This document shows, piece after piece, positions 9,850-21,629 of a DNA stretch of 64,000 bases. The notes under the pieces are model-generated. The model searched no databases, was not told the origin of the DNA, and saw only the letters and a list, made by a program, of their open reading frames with translations. Source of the stretch: Enchytraeus crypticus (Eukaryota > Annelida > Clitellata > Enchytraeida > Enchytraeidae); assembly GCA_905160935.1 (NCBI GenBank), contig CAJHZI010000254.1, forward strand, positions 855,001-919,000, in the 5' to 3' direction. The position numbers were made by a program, and so were the translations under genes. The first letter of the stretch is position 1. Every line of letters begins with the position of its first letter.

Positions 9850-11036
9850 GCCAGTTTTATATAAGATGGACAAATAAATTTCGACATTTGTTTGATTCAT
9901 TGCGTGGAGTATTTAGTCGTATAGATGATACAAATATTATCTGCACAAACTCTGATATTTTGAAACTAGTGAATTCAATTAATACTGAACTCCTAACACT
10001 CTCTGACTGGTTTAAAGCGAATAGATTATCCCTAAATATACAAAAAAAACAATTACATGCTATTTGGGTATAAATACAAATATAACAAGAATTCTGAAAA
10101 TTTTCATATACACATTGATGATATCAATATTTCTAGAATAGATAAGACTAAATTTTTGGGAGAGATTCTTGATGAAAAATTATCATATTCATCATATAAA
10201 ATTATCAATATCGTATTTCTTATACTGCACAAAAATTAGCCAAATCCATTGGATTACTCCATCGGGTTAAAACTAAGTTACCTAAGCATTGTATGTTAAA
10301 TTTATACTACAGTCTAATATATCCGCATCTAATTTATTGTAATATTGTTTGGGGGAACGCTTCTAAAACCTTGCTCAACGAATTGATAGTACTCCAAAAA
10401 CGAGCAATTAGAATAATTCAACATGCAAAGTATCGTAGTCATACGAACAATATATTTAAAGAACTTAAAATTTTAAAGTTAAGTGATATTCATAAACATT
10501 GCTGTTGCGTATTTCTGTATAAATTTATTCATAATGATATGCCTTTATGTTGCAACTATTCGTTGCTATTAAATAATGTTGTAAATTCTATTTATAAATT
10601 TCGGCAAGTTTCGGAATTTACTATACCATCGTTCAGAACCCTCTGTCGCGAAAAGTATTCTATACCATCGTTCAGAACCCTCTGTCGCGAAAAGTATTCG
10701 CTGTACAAGGCCCTAGATACTGGCTATCCCTTCCACCTAATTTACGATCATCTCGCTCCGTTAACTGTTTCAATATTAATCTTCGTCAGTACTTATTAAA
10801 TAGTTATTAATGATACTGATCTTAAATGTATAATTATGCCTACCTACTATCATTAATTTTCTTTATTTTGAATTTCTTAATTTTAATTATTTAATTTCTA
10901 CTTTTTATTGTTCGTTTTAAGTTCACCATGGTTCACATTTAAATTGTGTTCACCTATTGCATTTACTTGATTGTTTGCATTGCTTGTGAACTGTACAAGG
11001 TTGAATGACCCTTTTTGGTGATAAATAAATAAATAA
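9850..11036 (+). pseudogene. 5'-truncated non-LTR retrotransposon, RT C-terminal part and 3' end
   Basis: Frames at 9762-10073, 10057-10239 and 10293-10799 are collinear: IDDTNIICTNSDILKLVNSI, WFKANRLSLNIQ, FLGEILDEKLSYS, then YYSLIYPHLIYCNIVWGNAS and LQKRAIRIIQHA. These are the motif C and thumb region of Jockey/CR1-group reverse transcriptases. Frameshifts separate the pieces. The 3' end is an (AAATA)n tail at about 11020-11040, so this is a typical 5'-truncated insertion. It also carries an in-frame 39-bp tandem duplication. Confidence 0.82.
10621..10699 (+). repeat. 39-bp tandem duplication inside the LINE frame
   Basis: CTATACCATCGTTCAGAACC begins at 10621 and again at 10660. The unit of 39 bp adds exactly 13 codons (IPSFRTLCREKYS) without shifting the frame. 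Copies are identical. Confidence 0.95.
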
Positions 11037-11924
11037 AATAAATAGTTTATTTAGTCGTGCATATAGTTTCTTGAATGTAGGCCTACATGTACACGAAAGC
11101 AATCAAAGCTATGCATACAGTTGCTTAAATGCAATGACTGCTTTTATTACGAACCACCAAACAATGAAGACTTAAATTAAGTTGTATTGTGTATTGTAAT
11201 ATTAACAAAGAATTATGCTTCAGTGCCTAATTGCTAACTCTTAAAACATAGCGACTAATCACACACACGCAGATACATACACACACACACACACACACAC
11301 ACACTACGAGATCTGTAGCACATGCATTCATGTACGAATTTGCGACCTGTGCTTGGTATTTTACTGCACGTATAACGTTTAAGTCGAATAGGCATATATC
11401 ATCGGTATATGCATGATATTAATGTGCCTATACGTAACTAATTACAATTGTGTATTCTCTTCAATAATATAATCTAACGTGTCTGTGTTCTAATCTATGT
11501 TTATTCAATAGGCCTATCTTAACACATAGGTTATGCTTGCAAATACGATCTTATCTACTAGGCCTATCTGCGGTGCAGATATGAACCGATAGTGATGAGA
11601 AATTTCCCTGAAACTCTCATATGAACAAGTGCTACTGTGCTAGAGTTTATCGGCAGCAGCTTTTTTCTCACATGTGTTGAATTTAACAGGCACTAAACTA
11701 AGTTGTAAAACATCGCTTGCTAACTCTTAACCACATAGCGACCTATCATTTGTTGATTACACATGTTGATTAACAGTAACATTAACTTGGACGAGTAGAA
11801 AATAGTATAGTTCAATAGTATAATCGTTAATCACATTATATTCAGATTTTGTTCACCTGTAGGCATGCTCAATCTAAATCCCAAATAGCTGATCTTAAGT
11901 GTTTCAAGTTTCTTCATCTTTTTA
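11037..11924. other. Intergenic AT-rich sequence with a (CA)n tract
   Basis: A (CA)n microsatellite lies at 11275-11303. No coding signal, tRNA-like element or clear repeat was recognised in the rest. Confidence 0.7.
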
Positions 11925-12258
11925 TCAGCTGTTTAGTTCTCTACATGACCTACTTTCAGCTGTTCAGTTCTCTATGTGACCTACTTTCAGCTGTTTTGTT
12001 ATCTATATGACCTACCTTCAGCTGCTCAGTTCTCTACCTGACCTATTATCAGCTGCTCAGTTCTCTGCATGACCAGCTGCTCAGTTCTCTACGTGGCCTA
12101 CTTTCAGCTGCTCATTTTTCTACATGACCTACTTTCAGCTGCTCAGTTCTCGACGTGACCTACTTTCAGCTGCTCAGTTCTTTACATGACCCATTTTCAG
12201 CTGCTCAGTTCTCTATATGGCCTACTTTCAGCTGCTCAGTTCTCTACATGTCCTACTT
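11925..12258. repeat. 31-bp minisatellite, about ten copies
   Basis: The unit TTTCAGCTGCTCAGTTCTCT plus ACATGACCTAC recurs with a period near 31 bp and some short units. The array stops about five bases from the stop codon of the minus-strand reading frame 12679-12263, so it occupies the position of that gene's 3' UTR. Confidence 0.92.
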
Positions 12259-12262
12259 ACTG

Positions 12263-12679
12263 TTACCGCAGTTTATTATTACGCGCTGGTCTCATAAACA
12301 TTCTCCTGCTGTCTCGATGACTGCCGCTCGACCTCCTGACCTTTGAGAAGCCTCCTCCCAGCCCGTACCGAGGCGTAGGCCTAGTGCCCTGCTCAACCAG
12401 CGCCGGTGAGAGTCGAACCACGGCCCGGTACTGACCCTTGTAGTGGATCCACAGGTTGACCAGCCCCAGGCACACCACAGCGCAGAACAGCGCTCCCACG
12501 ATGAGGAAGTGTAGCGCCATCGATGACAGGCCGCCATATTGACGCGGTGTGACGTCATAGTCAGTTGCCCTTGTGACGTCATCCAGCTCAGAGTTTTGAT
12601 TGGCTGGAGGCTGGACGGGGTGGTACTGAGGAGAGGATGACTGGAGGCTCTGAACAAGAACCTTGAGACTTATATTCAT
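12263..12679 (-). CDS. Unrecognised predicted single-pass membrane protein
   Basis: I do not recognise a family. The 138-codon frame starts with ATG at 12677-12679 and ends with TAA at 12263-12265. About 50 polar residues rich in Ser, Gln, Pro and Asn come first. A strongly hydrophobic segment (ALHFLIVGALFCAVVCLGL, about residues 55-73) is followed by NLWIHYKGQ. A basic, Arg/Gly-rich tail of about 55 residues ends NNKLR, which suggests a cytosolic C-terminus by the positive-inside rule. Coding is supported by GC content well above the surrounding AT-rich DNA and by non-repetitive composition. An upstream AG (GTTCTTGTTCAG, about 12650) could instead make this the last exon of a longer gene. 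A 31-bp minisatellite abuts the stop codon. Function unknown. Confidence 0.55.
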   Translation of the reverse strand: MNISLKVLVQSLQSSSPQYHPVQPPANQNSELDDVTRATDYDVTPRQYGGLSSMALHFLIVGALFCAVVCLGLVNLWIHYKGQYRAVVRLSPALVEQGTRPTPRYGLGGGFSKVRRSSGSHRDSRRMFMRPARNNKLR

Positions 12680-12954
12680 AGGCGACTAGTATGTGGTGAG
12701 CATGGTGCCAGACTTGTCGAGTCAGTCGATGAACGAGTTGTGCTCATAACCACAAAACCTCCAACAGTAAACACGTCGAGCGGCGTGAAGATGCTCAGCA
12801 GTGGACGACACGAAGTTGATTGAGATCTTTACCTGATTTAAATCACCGGGCTTACAACGCTTTTAACCGGACTTTATAACTTTTCACCAAGATTACAGTG
12901 TTAGTATAATTAGATACAAATATTCACCCGTTTCACCGGGCATATCATCGGGAA

Positions 12955-13350
12955 TCGTATCACCAGGATAGCTTGGATATCACCAGGATAGCCTTGATAT
13001 CACCAGGATAGCTTGGATATCACCAGGATAGCCAGGATATCACTAGGATAGCCTTGATATCACCAGGATAGCCTGGATATCACCAGGATAGTCTGGATAT
13101 CACCAGGATAGTCTGGATATCACCAGGATAGCCTGGATAGCACCAGGATAGCCTGGATATCACCAGGATAGCCTGGATATCACCAGGATAGCCTGGATAT
13201 CACCAGGATAGCCTGGATATCACCAGGATAGCCTGGATATCACCAGGATAGCCTGGATATCACCAGGATAGCCTGGATATCACCAGGATAGCCTGGATAT
13301 CACCAGGATAGCCTGGATATCACCAGGATAGCCTGGATATCACCAGTAGC
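12955..13350. repeat. 20-bp satellite, about 20 copies
   Basis: GGATATCACCAGGATAGCCT is repeated head to tail. The distal half of the array (13140-13340) is almost perfectly homogeneous, while the proximal part carries variants such as GCTTGG and GTCTGG. There are no spacers, so this is not a CRISPR array. Confidence 0.97.
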
Positions 13351-14979
13351 TGGATATAACCAGGACTTTATTGTCAGGATCACCGGACTTTTCACTTACT
13401 CTATCGATTTCTCCACGTTACGCGTTTCATAATTTTGAGTAGATCAAGTTGCTTGTCGAATAGTTCGCCTTCTTTTTCTTTTAGTAATCCAGATTCTTAT
13501 ACACCAGTTCAAGTTATACTCATACATTTGACTCTACGAGCTCATTTGATGTCTTTCATCATTCAGACGATACAATTAATTGGCAAGATTATTTTGATGT
13601 TATTAAAGCCTCACAATTCGTATATAAACTTTTCCAGTTATGAATAACTCGCAACTTAGAATATCTGTTCCACAGGCACTCAACTGCTGTTGTGGTTATC
13701 AGTTGAGATTATCTACCAAAAGACTTGTTACATGTTCTTTACTTTATGAAATTATTTATTTAAAGTAAAAGTTACTCTTAATTCGCATTTAGACAAATGA
13801 AGTGTGAAATCTGAAACAAACCACACCAAATCAATTATCATACACAGTTACAATAGAAGGAAAGAATATGATCTTACTCTTCTGCGCTTCTTATTTACTT
13901 TAACGCTTTTTTCACTATATTTACTTTAACGGTTCTACATTTATTTAACGGTTCTTATTTAGAGATGTTTTCCATCAAAGACGACTCTACGCAGCAAGAA
14001 ATAAAAGGAACGGGTGTAGAATTATTCGATTTTAAGGTTAAACTGCACACGATAGAGTGAAAAGAAATGTATCTCATCATAATCATCATCATCATCATCA
14101 TCATCCCTTGAATCCCAAATTAACAAGGGTCGGCATACAAATAGATTGTCTCAAATCCTCCCTGTCCTACACCATACCATCAGCCAATCCCCTATTTGAG
14201 ACTTTTCCATTCGAAAATTTTCAAAGGTTTTCCATTCATTTTCCTTTCCTTGCTATGAGGTACATTTCTAAAGAAATGTATCTCATAGCTTCCTGATAAA
14301 ATAAAAATTTGAAGCATGACGCCTAGAGTAACGACGGGGTTCAAATAAGGCTAGAACGAGTAGTTAAATGTGATAGTTAATATAAGAAGAACAGAAGGGT
14401 CATCGATTGCTTTGTTAAGGCAAAAACAAGCATCTTTCATATGATACTTCCTGATTTCATCTCCCACTTTGCCTTATTAATGTAACATTATTGGCGTAGA
14501 CTACAACAACGTCTCAGCAAGTAAATTACGACTCTTGCAGTAATATTAAATGCTCGCATAACTAGAACTCTCACGGACTCTCAAGGTCTTGTTTTCAATT
14601 AAGCTGTCTCATGTCTATAGTGTGTCACTGCGGTGAAGTGAAAACAGGAAGTTAATATTCTTTCCAATAATAGAAGACTTCAACAGTTATAACATTACAG
14701 TCAAAGACTTTAGTTGCACATCAATACAGCATTCTGCGCTGTGGAAGTCTTTTCAAAGTTAAGCATGCATACGTGGTAATTTATGTGCATAGCACAGATA
14801 GCAGTATACAGCTGCTACTTATGGGCACCTGTACACTGCAGCTGTATAGGTTATTCATGTACATGTACAATCCAATTCTGTGTCGTAGAGTGTCACGTTA
14901 AATTTTTATTAAGCCCAAAATATTTACCAGAATTTTACTAGAACTGCTACCATCTTTCGTTATTCCAATCCTTCTTCAA
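13351..14979. other. Intergenic sequence with one LINE-D tail
   Basis: Mostly unassigned AT-rich DNA. At 14072-14130 an (ATC)n run followed by CCCTTGAATCCCAAATTAAC is the minus-strand form of the LINE-D 3' end. No convincing exon was found. Confidence 0.6.
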
Positions 14980-15345
14980 ACTTAGGTGGCAGGAACAAGG
15001 GAAGAAAGCCAAGGGCTTATTTCAATCCCCAATCATACATGATTACAACATCCAGCTTGTTTTTAAAACTATTCACTGACACCGTATTCACAACCTCCTC
15101 ACTCAAAGAGTTCCACCTATCAACCACCCTTTGAGAAATATACATGTAATTTCATACATTGAATAAATTGTGTGCCTCCTCACAGCTCCCCCCAAGATTA
15201 ATCTATTGCTTGTCTCATGGCTCTCTGGAATTTCAACTGTAAACTTTCTGATAGAACAGTAATGAGAGAGCACAACTTTGGAAAGCTTCTATAATTTACC
15301 CAATCTAAATGCTTAGATATAGTCCTTCTCTTCTTCCAGTCAGCT
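14980..15345 (-). pseudogene. LINE ORF2 C-terminal fragment
   Basis: On the minus strand, 15152 downward reads YMYISQRVVDRWNSLSEEVV, then NTVSVNSFKNKLDVVIMYDW, and a stop at about 15033. This RVV.RWNSL....V....FK..LD pattern is the usual end of CR1/L2-group ORF2 proteins. Upstream (to 15345) are frameshifted remnants such as KADWKKRRTISKHLDWVNY. The copy is 5'-truncated and dead. Confidence 0.75.
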
Positions 15346-15625
15346 TTAGTCATCGACCAAGTTGATTCAATCATAAAGCTATGCTTTAAACATTACGCAC
15401 CCAGCCAAGTGATTGGAAAATTTGTCTTCTGAATTATTATGTAGATCTATTCTCCTAAATCTTTCTCACAGATAAATCTACATTGCTCGTGTATAAATAA
15501 CTGCATAACCGGAGTCTTAAATGTCAAACAACAGGTACATCACGTGAGTCTTAGACGTTATAAATGATGCTTCATTTAGCTGATAGCTATTTATACTGAT
15601 AGAACACGCAAGTGAAATGTAATAA

Positions 15626-15982
15626 TGTAGTTTTCGTTATTTCCTCCATTCCTTTCCATGGTTGTTAGTAATCGTTGCCTTTTTGTTGGCGCTCCAATAG
15701 CAGCCGGCGCGGATTTAAGAATAACCTCCAACACCCTGGGAATTTAGCACACTCAGTTAAGCTGCGCGTCAGTTGAACGAAGTAAAGCCACGTTGCACGC
15801 GGTTAGTAAATTGTGGGCGACCACTGTGGAAGACCGCGTGTAGACAGCTTTGAAAGTAAAAACAATCCCCAGGGTGTTGGAGGTTATTCTTAAATCCGCG
15901 CCGGCTGCTATTGGAGCGCCAACAAAAAGGCAACGATTACTAATAACCATGGAAAGGAATGGAGGAAATAACGAAAACTACA
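15626..15982. repeat. Inverted repeat, 115-bp arms around a 127-bp spacer
   Basis: Positions 15626-15740 are the reverse complement of 15868-15982 with a single mismatch seen (GGTTGTTAG against GGTTATTAG). The right arm is shared with the palindrome at 15911-16160, giving three alternating copies of the same segment. Confidence 0.93.
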
Positions 15983-16160
15983 AAAACAGAAACTTAAGAA
16001 AGGAAACATTGTAAACACATGCGGTATGTCGTGTACACATGACATACCGCATGTGTTTACAATGTTTCCTTTCTTAAGTTTCTGTTTTTGTAGTTTTCGT
16101 TATTTCCTCCATTCCTTTCCATGGTTATTAGTAATCGTTGCCTTTTTGTTGGCGCTCCAA
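15911..16160. repeat. Perfect palindrome, 120-bp arms, 10-bp centre
   Basis: TTGGAGCGCCAACAAAAAGG at 15911 is matched by its reverse complement ending at 16160, and pairing is perfect throughout to the centre at 16031-16040 (GTGTACACAT). Both arms contain TTAGTAATCGTTGCC and TCCATGG-type sequence. No coding function is apparent. Confidence 0.96.
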
Positions 16161-17122
16161 CTATACGGAATAAATAAAAAATAAAAAAAAGAACAGGCAA
16201 TGATAAAATGCAATTCTTAATTTACAATTTTGCAAGAAGTATACATGTAAAACATTTCGTGAATTGAATTCAGGACATAGTAGAGTTCTGAGTTCACGCA
16301 ATGAATACGTTTATATAGTAAATGAATATATTTTAATGTTGACAGGTACGATATTACTTGTTAGTGAAGGATCAGAAAAATTAGAATGATTTATAACAGA
16401 TCCACCAAGATCTGCAACATTTCGTACGAGTCAACTAAAGTAGATCCGAGTGGAGTGAAACACATAAGCCATGTTTGTTCACCCGTCCCCCCCCCCTAGG
16501 CCAGCCGATAAAAATTTTAAACAATATTTTCATTGTTCTTATGGCAATTTTTATGTGTAAATATGTAAGAGCATTGGTTAGGGGAGGGAACTCAGTTCTA
16601 CCAGATCGAATTTGTCAAATTTGATATACTAGGGGTCCTGTATAACGGAAGGGCCCGAAAAAATGGTGACCGTTTCACTTGCTCTCAATTTTAACTTTAA
16701 CCACTTTATAAGAGTAAAAATGGGTGTAAGTTAAAGTGTGAAGTCTATTCGGGAGCAGTGGTACAACCGGCCTTGGGTGGGAGGGATTGAGCCCCCCCTC
16801 CTACCGCCAAAATTATGTCACTTTTAAAATTCTTCCAGATCCGCTGAGTTTCTTCAGAGGTGAAAAAATTAATCCTAGTTGTTAGGCATTTTAGGTTTCC
16901 CCTGACTTTAGTGCCGGTATGAGTGGGGGGTTAGGATAAGGGGATACACTCATTCTATGAACATGTATTACACTCCCATCACTTGCTGCTGATTGGCGCT
17001 ATCAATAGCAAAGATATGATTAATCATGGAAAGGATTAATAATAACCTGCCAGGAACCTGTAAAGCGGATTCGAAGACCGGACACCGGCCATGACACTGC
17101 TATAGAAATTGTCGGAGGTTAC

Positions 17123-17157
<35 letters not shown>

Positions 17158-17284
17158 ACACAACTTTTTTTCTGGTTGCGTCACATGTCCCGAAGAAGGC
17201 GAGGCGTAAACAAAAATGTGTTCACTGTCAAAAGATTTTCGGGCCTCCTCTTAAAAAATTCATGGATCCGCCACTATATATTTG
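16161..17284. other. Intergenic sequence, possible hAT-type MITE and (ATT)n
   Basis: CAGTGGTACAACCGGCC at 16757 and GGATCCGCCACTA ending at 17275 could be the two ends of a hAT-like non-autonomous element, since GC-rich CAGTGG...CCACT(G/A) ends are common in such MITEs. No 8-bp target duplication is visible, so this is tentative. An (ATT)n run lies at 17123-17153. Confidence 0.3.
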
Positions 17285-17475
17285 TGTACGCATAGATGTG
17301 CCAGTGTCACGTGTATTACTATTTATCTGCTTGTGTATGTATAGATGTACCTGTGCCACATGTATTACTGTTTGTCTGCTTGTGTATGCATAGATGTACC
17401 TGTATCACGTATATTAGTATTTATCTGCTTGTGTACGCATAGATGTACCTGTGTCACGTGTATTAGTATTAGTTT
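17285..17475. repeat. 49-bp minisatellite, about 3.8 copies
   Basis: TAGATGT recurs at 17293, 17342, 17391 and 17440, a period of exactly 49 bp, with the shared unit ATAGATGTACCTGTGTCACG and a few substitutions. Confidence 0.93.
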
Positions 17476-17584
17476 GTCAAGCAATCTCGACTCGATGTCA
17501 TCATCAGTCTCTCTACACCTGCGGCTTACAGTCGCTGCGAACAACCGCTCAGTCTTCAGAGCATCATTAGCAGAGCTGTGGAGG

Positions 17585-17900
17585 CAGCAGTCAACACTAG
17601 CAGTCAACACAAGCAGTTAACACTAGCAGTCAACACTAAGTAGTCAACACTGAGCAGTCAACACTTAGCAGTCAACACTTAGCAGTCAACACTCATCAGT
17701 CAACACTTAGCAGTCAACACTCATCAGTCAACACTCATCAGTCAACACTTAGCAGTCAACACTCAGCAGTCAACACTTAGCAGTCAACACTCAGCAGTCA
17801 ACACTCAGCAATCAACACTTAGCAGTCAACACTTCGCAGGCAGTCAACACTTATCAGTCAACACTAAAACTTGAAAGTTAACACCTAACCTAACAGTCAA
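17585..17900. repeat. 14/15-bp minisatellite, about 20 copies
   Basis: The unit CAGTCAACACTTAG (variants ending TCAT, TCAG, AAGC) is repeated head to tail with unit lengths mostly 14-15 bp. It decays at the right end. Confidence 0.95.
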
Positions 17901-19694
17901 CACTAGAACCTAGCAGTCAACCCATAGTTTATATCAAGTGTACGGATCAAAGGCTGGTTCAGACTAGAGTAGAACTAACAATTAAAATTGTTTTAAATCT
18001 ATTTTTGCCTCATGATCTAACGCGTTATTGTGTCTGGGTTGCTACATCATTTATCAATCGTAAAATGCTAGTGACATAAAAGACGACCAATCAGAAACTG
18101 AGGCAGGCAATCGAAACCTACTTCAGAATTCATCGTTGCTGTGATGAGATTAGGATTTAGGTGATGAGATTTGATTGTGATGGATTATTTCTGCGCTGTG
18201 ACTTTGCTTAAGGTTGTGATGATATTCGGAGCAATAATGGCTTAAGGTACAACGAAGGCTTGTGATAGGATCAACAGGTTGTCAATGCTCTTACTGAGCC
18301 GCTGAGCGTGACAGAAGTATAAATAGCTTGAGTAGAATATGTAGCTTGAACCTGCCATCTAGCAGAATACGAGAGAGAGAGAGAGAGAAAGAGAACACAA
18401 CGTACTTGCTTATTTATAAGCAGCGTATCAAAGTTTAGTTAGTCATAGCCTATGTCAAAAAATCAACTTTTCGAATGATAAAAAATGAACCAGCAAGTAA
18501 ATCCGCAAAAATGCAAAACTATGAGAAACCAAATGTCATTTTGGCATAAGCTAAAAAGAAAGGCAAAGAGAGAGAGAGAAAGAGAGACCGACAGAGAGAG
18601 AGAGAGAGAGAGAGTGATATAGAGTAAATAGTACTCATTTTGTATTATGCAGGCCTGAAAACAGAAGAGAAGTTCACTTTATAAAAGATGTCAGATCTTG
18701 TTTCTGTTGATGATCTAGGGCATTAATAGCCTTCGGAACTTTCCCTGGGATCTTTGCACAATTCCAACAAATACATGTAACTTCATGCATGTATTTGTTG
18801 GAATTGTGCAAAAAACCAAGAAGAACTCAAGATGACAACGAGTAGTGCAAAATATTTGTAAGAATGATAATCTCTAATACTGTAGGCAAATGTAAATATT
18901 AAAAAGCGCACCGTATTGTTAATGAGAATTTGAACATAAAAGTTCTGAAGTTCTTATCTAAAATAAGTTCAACGGGTAAACATTACAGTGAAATTATTGA
19001 TTTTAGACATGAAGAATTATGCAAACTAATGTCTGAGTACAATTGCTGTATTGGATGTAATGTTATGGATTTATCTAAAGTAAACTGGAAGTATTATTTG
19101 CGTGTATAATAAAAATAATATAAAATAATAAACTAAATAAACACAAAATTAATGCACGATAACTGAAAATGTAAAAGACTATAATTTTCTCTAATTTAAT
19201 TAATTTGTTTATTGCACGCTTTTCGAGTACATGTATGTGATGTTTCATGTTCTTTTCGTTTCGAATACTTTACCTCTTTGTTCTATTTCGCTGAACATGA
19301 TGTCACTTTGAGCTTTATATTGTGTACTTATTGTCCGTGTGCTACCATATTTTTGGTGAAGTAAAGATGTATATATAAAAGAGAAACAATAATTGGACTC
19401 ATAAAACTACAAGCGAGAAAGTACAGTAGGAGTTTATATCTGTTGGCAGTTCAATACTTATATTGGTAGTATATAGACTTAAAGAAATTGGCAGAAGAGA
19501 TGAAGAGAACATATTCATTACGAATATTTTTTCATAGGAGTTGTCTAATGAAAAAAATGAAATAAAAGAGAATTAGAGGAAGGTACGGTACAAGAGATGT
19601 TAGAACAGTCTTAGCTAAAAAAATACGCACAAAATACGCAAAAAAGCACATGAAGATATGTACTTTAAATTTTAGATATTAATGTAGAGAAAAC
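17901..19694. other. Intergenic sequence with (GA)n tracts and a small hairpin
   Basis: (GA)n runs lie at 18371-18392 and 18564-18616. The hairpin at 18754-18811 is listed separately. No exon or named element was recognised in the rest. Confidence 0.65.
18754..18811. repeat. Hairpin with arms of about 24 bp
   Basis: TTGCACAATTCCAACAAATA followed by CATG is inverted as CATG then TATTTGTTGGAATTGTGCAA, with about ten bases between the arms. No flanking gene is present for it to act as a terminator. Confidence 0.85.
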
Positions 19695-19756
19695 CCAGAT
19701 TAAGAAAAGTGGAGGAGCAACATGATACGGGATCTGCCACTGTCAAGTACACATAA

Positions 19757-19802
<46 letters not shown>

Positions 19803-19980
19803 ATAGAGAGAGAGAGACTGAGAGAAAAAGAGAGAAAGAGAAAGAAAGAGAGGGAGAGAAAGCGAGAAAGAGAAAGTAAAAGAGAGATACAGAAAGAGAA
19901 AGAGAAAGTAAGAGAGAAAGAGAGTGAAAGAGAGAGAAAGAAGGAGAGAGAGAGAGAGAGCAAGAAAGAGAGATCATTAG
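19695..19980. repeat. MITE arm plus long (GA)n-rich tract
   Basis: AAGTGGAGGAGCAACATGAT and GGATCTGCCACTGTC at 19706-19745 resemble the right arm of the palindromic MITE at 2656-2915, which also ends in a GAGAG stretch. Here that stretch has expanded into 200 bp of imperfect GA/GAAA repeats. The Ser-Leu-Phe and Arg-Glu frames across it are artefacts. Confidence 0.75.
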
Positions 19981-20298
19981 AGCGAGACTGGGCTCCACCT
20001 CCATTAGTTCAGAATTAGAAGCTCAATCAATCAAAGCCGCATTGCAATGCATCGCGTAAAAGCTGCTTGACTCACAAGTACTTAGAACAGTGGTGTGACA
20101 AGTAGCCTAGATCATCTTAGGCCACAACCGATGTTTCAAGATTCGTGACGTCATATACGGTCATACACTCCACTATAAAGTTAAAGCCGGATTTAACATT
20201 TGTTTCCTGTCAACACAAACATGTCAGTGATGGGGCGAGTAACTGATTTTAACCCAGCATTATATCAACCACAGTCGGACGCCTAAACAATTATTATA

Positions 20299-20445
20299 CT
20301 GGCTGGAGCTAGTGGTGATGTTGGTAAGATATTCGACCGCGGATCAGTATGTGCGGGGTTCAAATCCTGGGCTTTTCCGTCACTGATATCGCTTTCGAGT
20401 GAAGAAACTGAAGTTAACGTTAGATTTAACTTTTTTATACTGTAC
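20299..20445 (+). repeat. SINE-1 copy (tRNA-like)
   Basis: CTGGCTGGAGCTAGTGGTGA head, GGTAAGATATTCGACCGCGG with ATCAG (box-A region), GGGGTTCAAATCC (box-B type), CCGTCACTGATATCGCTTTC, then GAAACTGAAGTTAACG. Unlike the copies at 9.4, 45.2 and 61.7 kb, no inverted head is seen. Confidence 0.85.
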
Positions 20446-20604
20446 AAGTTGCTTGACTCTCTTCCAAAATGATAACACTATTTCAATGTGCAGTCTAAAT
20501 GGTAAGCATATAGTACTGCAGACTTGACAGAAAAGGAAGAGTTATTATGAGTCGCTCTTAGACTGCATAACTGTACCAGTTGCTATGACTTCTCATACAC
20601 AACC

Positions 20605-20670
20605 ATTTTCGTCAACATCATCATCATCTTCCCTTGAATCCCAGTTTAACTAGAGTCTGTTTAACTAGGA
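20605..20670 (-). repeat. LINE-D 3' tail
   Basis: ATCATCATC, then TTCCCTTGAATCCCAGTTTAAC is the minus-strand form of the LINE-D end seen at 5385-5472 and 24190-24258. Confidence 0.6.
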
Positions 20671-20924
20671 TTAGAAAATTTTGTAGCAATTTCTGGAGCC
20701 TTGGCGCTCATAAACCGGAAACCCTTTTTGACGTTCGTTTCGCTTTAGTGCTTTGTCACCTTTTACGACACGCGTACGGTTCGTCTATTTTTCAGCAACA
20801 CGGACACAACACGGGTAAAACTCATTTAAAACTTCTTCAATTTCTCATACACTATCAAATGATTGAAATATCATAGTTCACTGAAGCAATACAGGCAAGC
20901 CATAGGTGAGCAGTGTGGCTTGAA

Positions 20925-20995
20925 TTTTTGTCAATCAATCAATAAGAACGTCCGGTTCCTCGCCATAATTCAATGTCAGGCACGCCAATATATGA
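20925..20995 (-). repeat. LINE-C 3' tail
   Basis: CAATCAATCAATAAGAACGTC then CCATAATTCAATGTCAGGC is the reverse complement of a GCCTGACATTG...GACGTTCTTATTGATTG end, matching LINE-C at 38585-38640. Confidence 0.6.
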
Positions 20996-21629
20996 ATATA
21001 TATAAGTCTATACGAGAAATGCGATATTCTATATAATTTTTATGTTACTTTCTATTACAAAAAATATTTTATTACATTGTTATATGATGCTATATGATAC
21101 ATCTAATATTGAGAAGTAATAACATAGCAAGGATTCACCCAGCCGAAATAACAGACACTGAGCAGTACTACTGAATGTTATGAAATATCATCTGGTTCAC
21201 ATGTAACTGAAGTGCAGGAAGTCTGAAATTACGACTCACTCAAAACTCAGCGTTGAGAGTAGATTGAGCAAAGTATATGATAACTTCAGTATAATTCCGG
21301 TCTAGTATTTCATCGGCCATTCAACAGCACTTATCCCTGGTTTCCGTGGTTTCTCGTGTAAGCCCTACAGTCCTACACTCACTATATACTATACGGACAA
21401 GTTTCAAAAGATTGCACCAAACAAAGATTCAGTTATCAACAGAAAGTGTTTTACTGGATAAATGTAAGGCCTATATAGTTTATGAAGGATAGGGCGAAAG
21501 TACGCTTAGACGGAGATCGATATATCGGTGTATGCATTACTTTATCGATTAGAGTTGATTATATAGGTACATGTATTTATATAATACATGTAATCAACAA
21601 TTAAGTAATATACAATATGTAATCAACAA

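Noticed and set aside
12955-13350. Regular repeats that could suggest a CRISPR array (also 24981-25605 and 31370-31905)
   Set aside because: Units are directly contiguous with no unique spacers, and the locus is eukaryotic.
19672-20018. Ser/Leu/Phe-rich minus frames and an Arg/Glu-rich plus frame of about 100 codons
   Set aside because: They are low-complexity readings of the (GA)n tract; the composition is explained by the dinucleotide alone.
20299-20445. Possible functional tRNA gene at the SINE-1 heads (also 27105-27335)
   Set aside because: Box-A and box-B-like sequences are present, but I could not fold a cloverleaf with acceptor stem and anticodon; repetition and LINE-like 3' ends point to SINEs.
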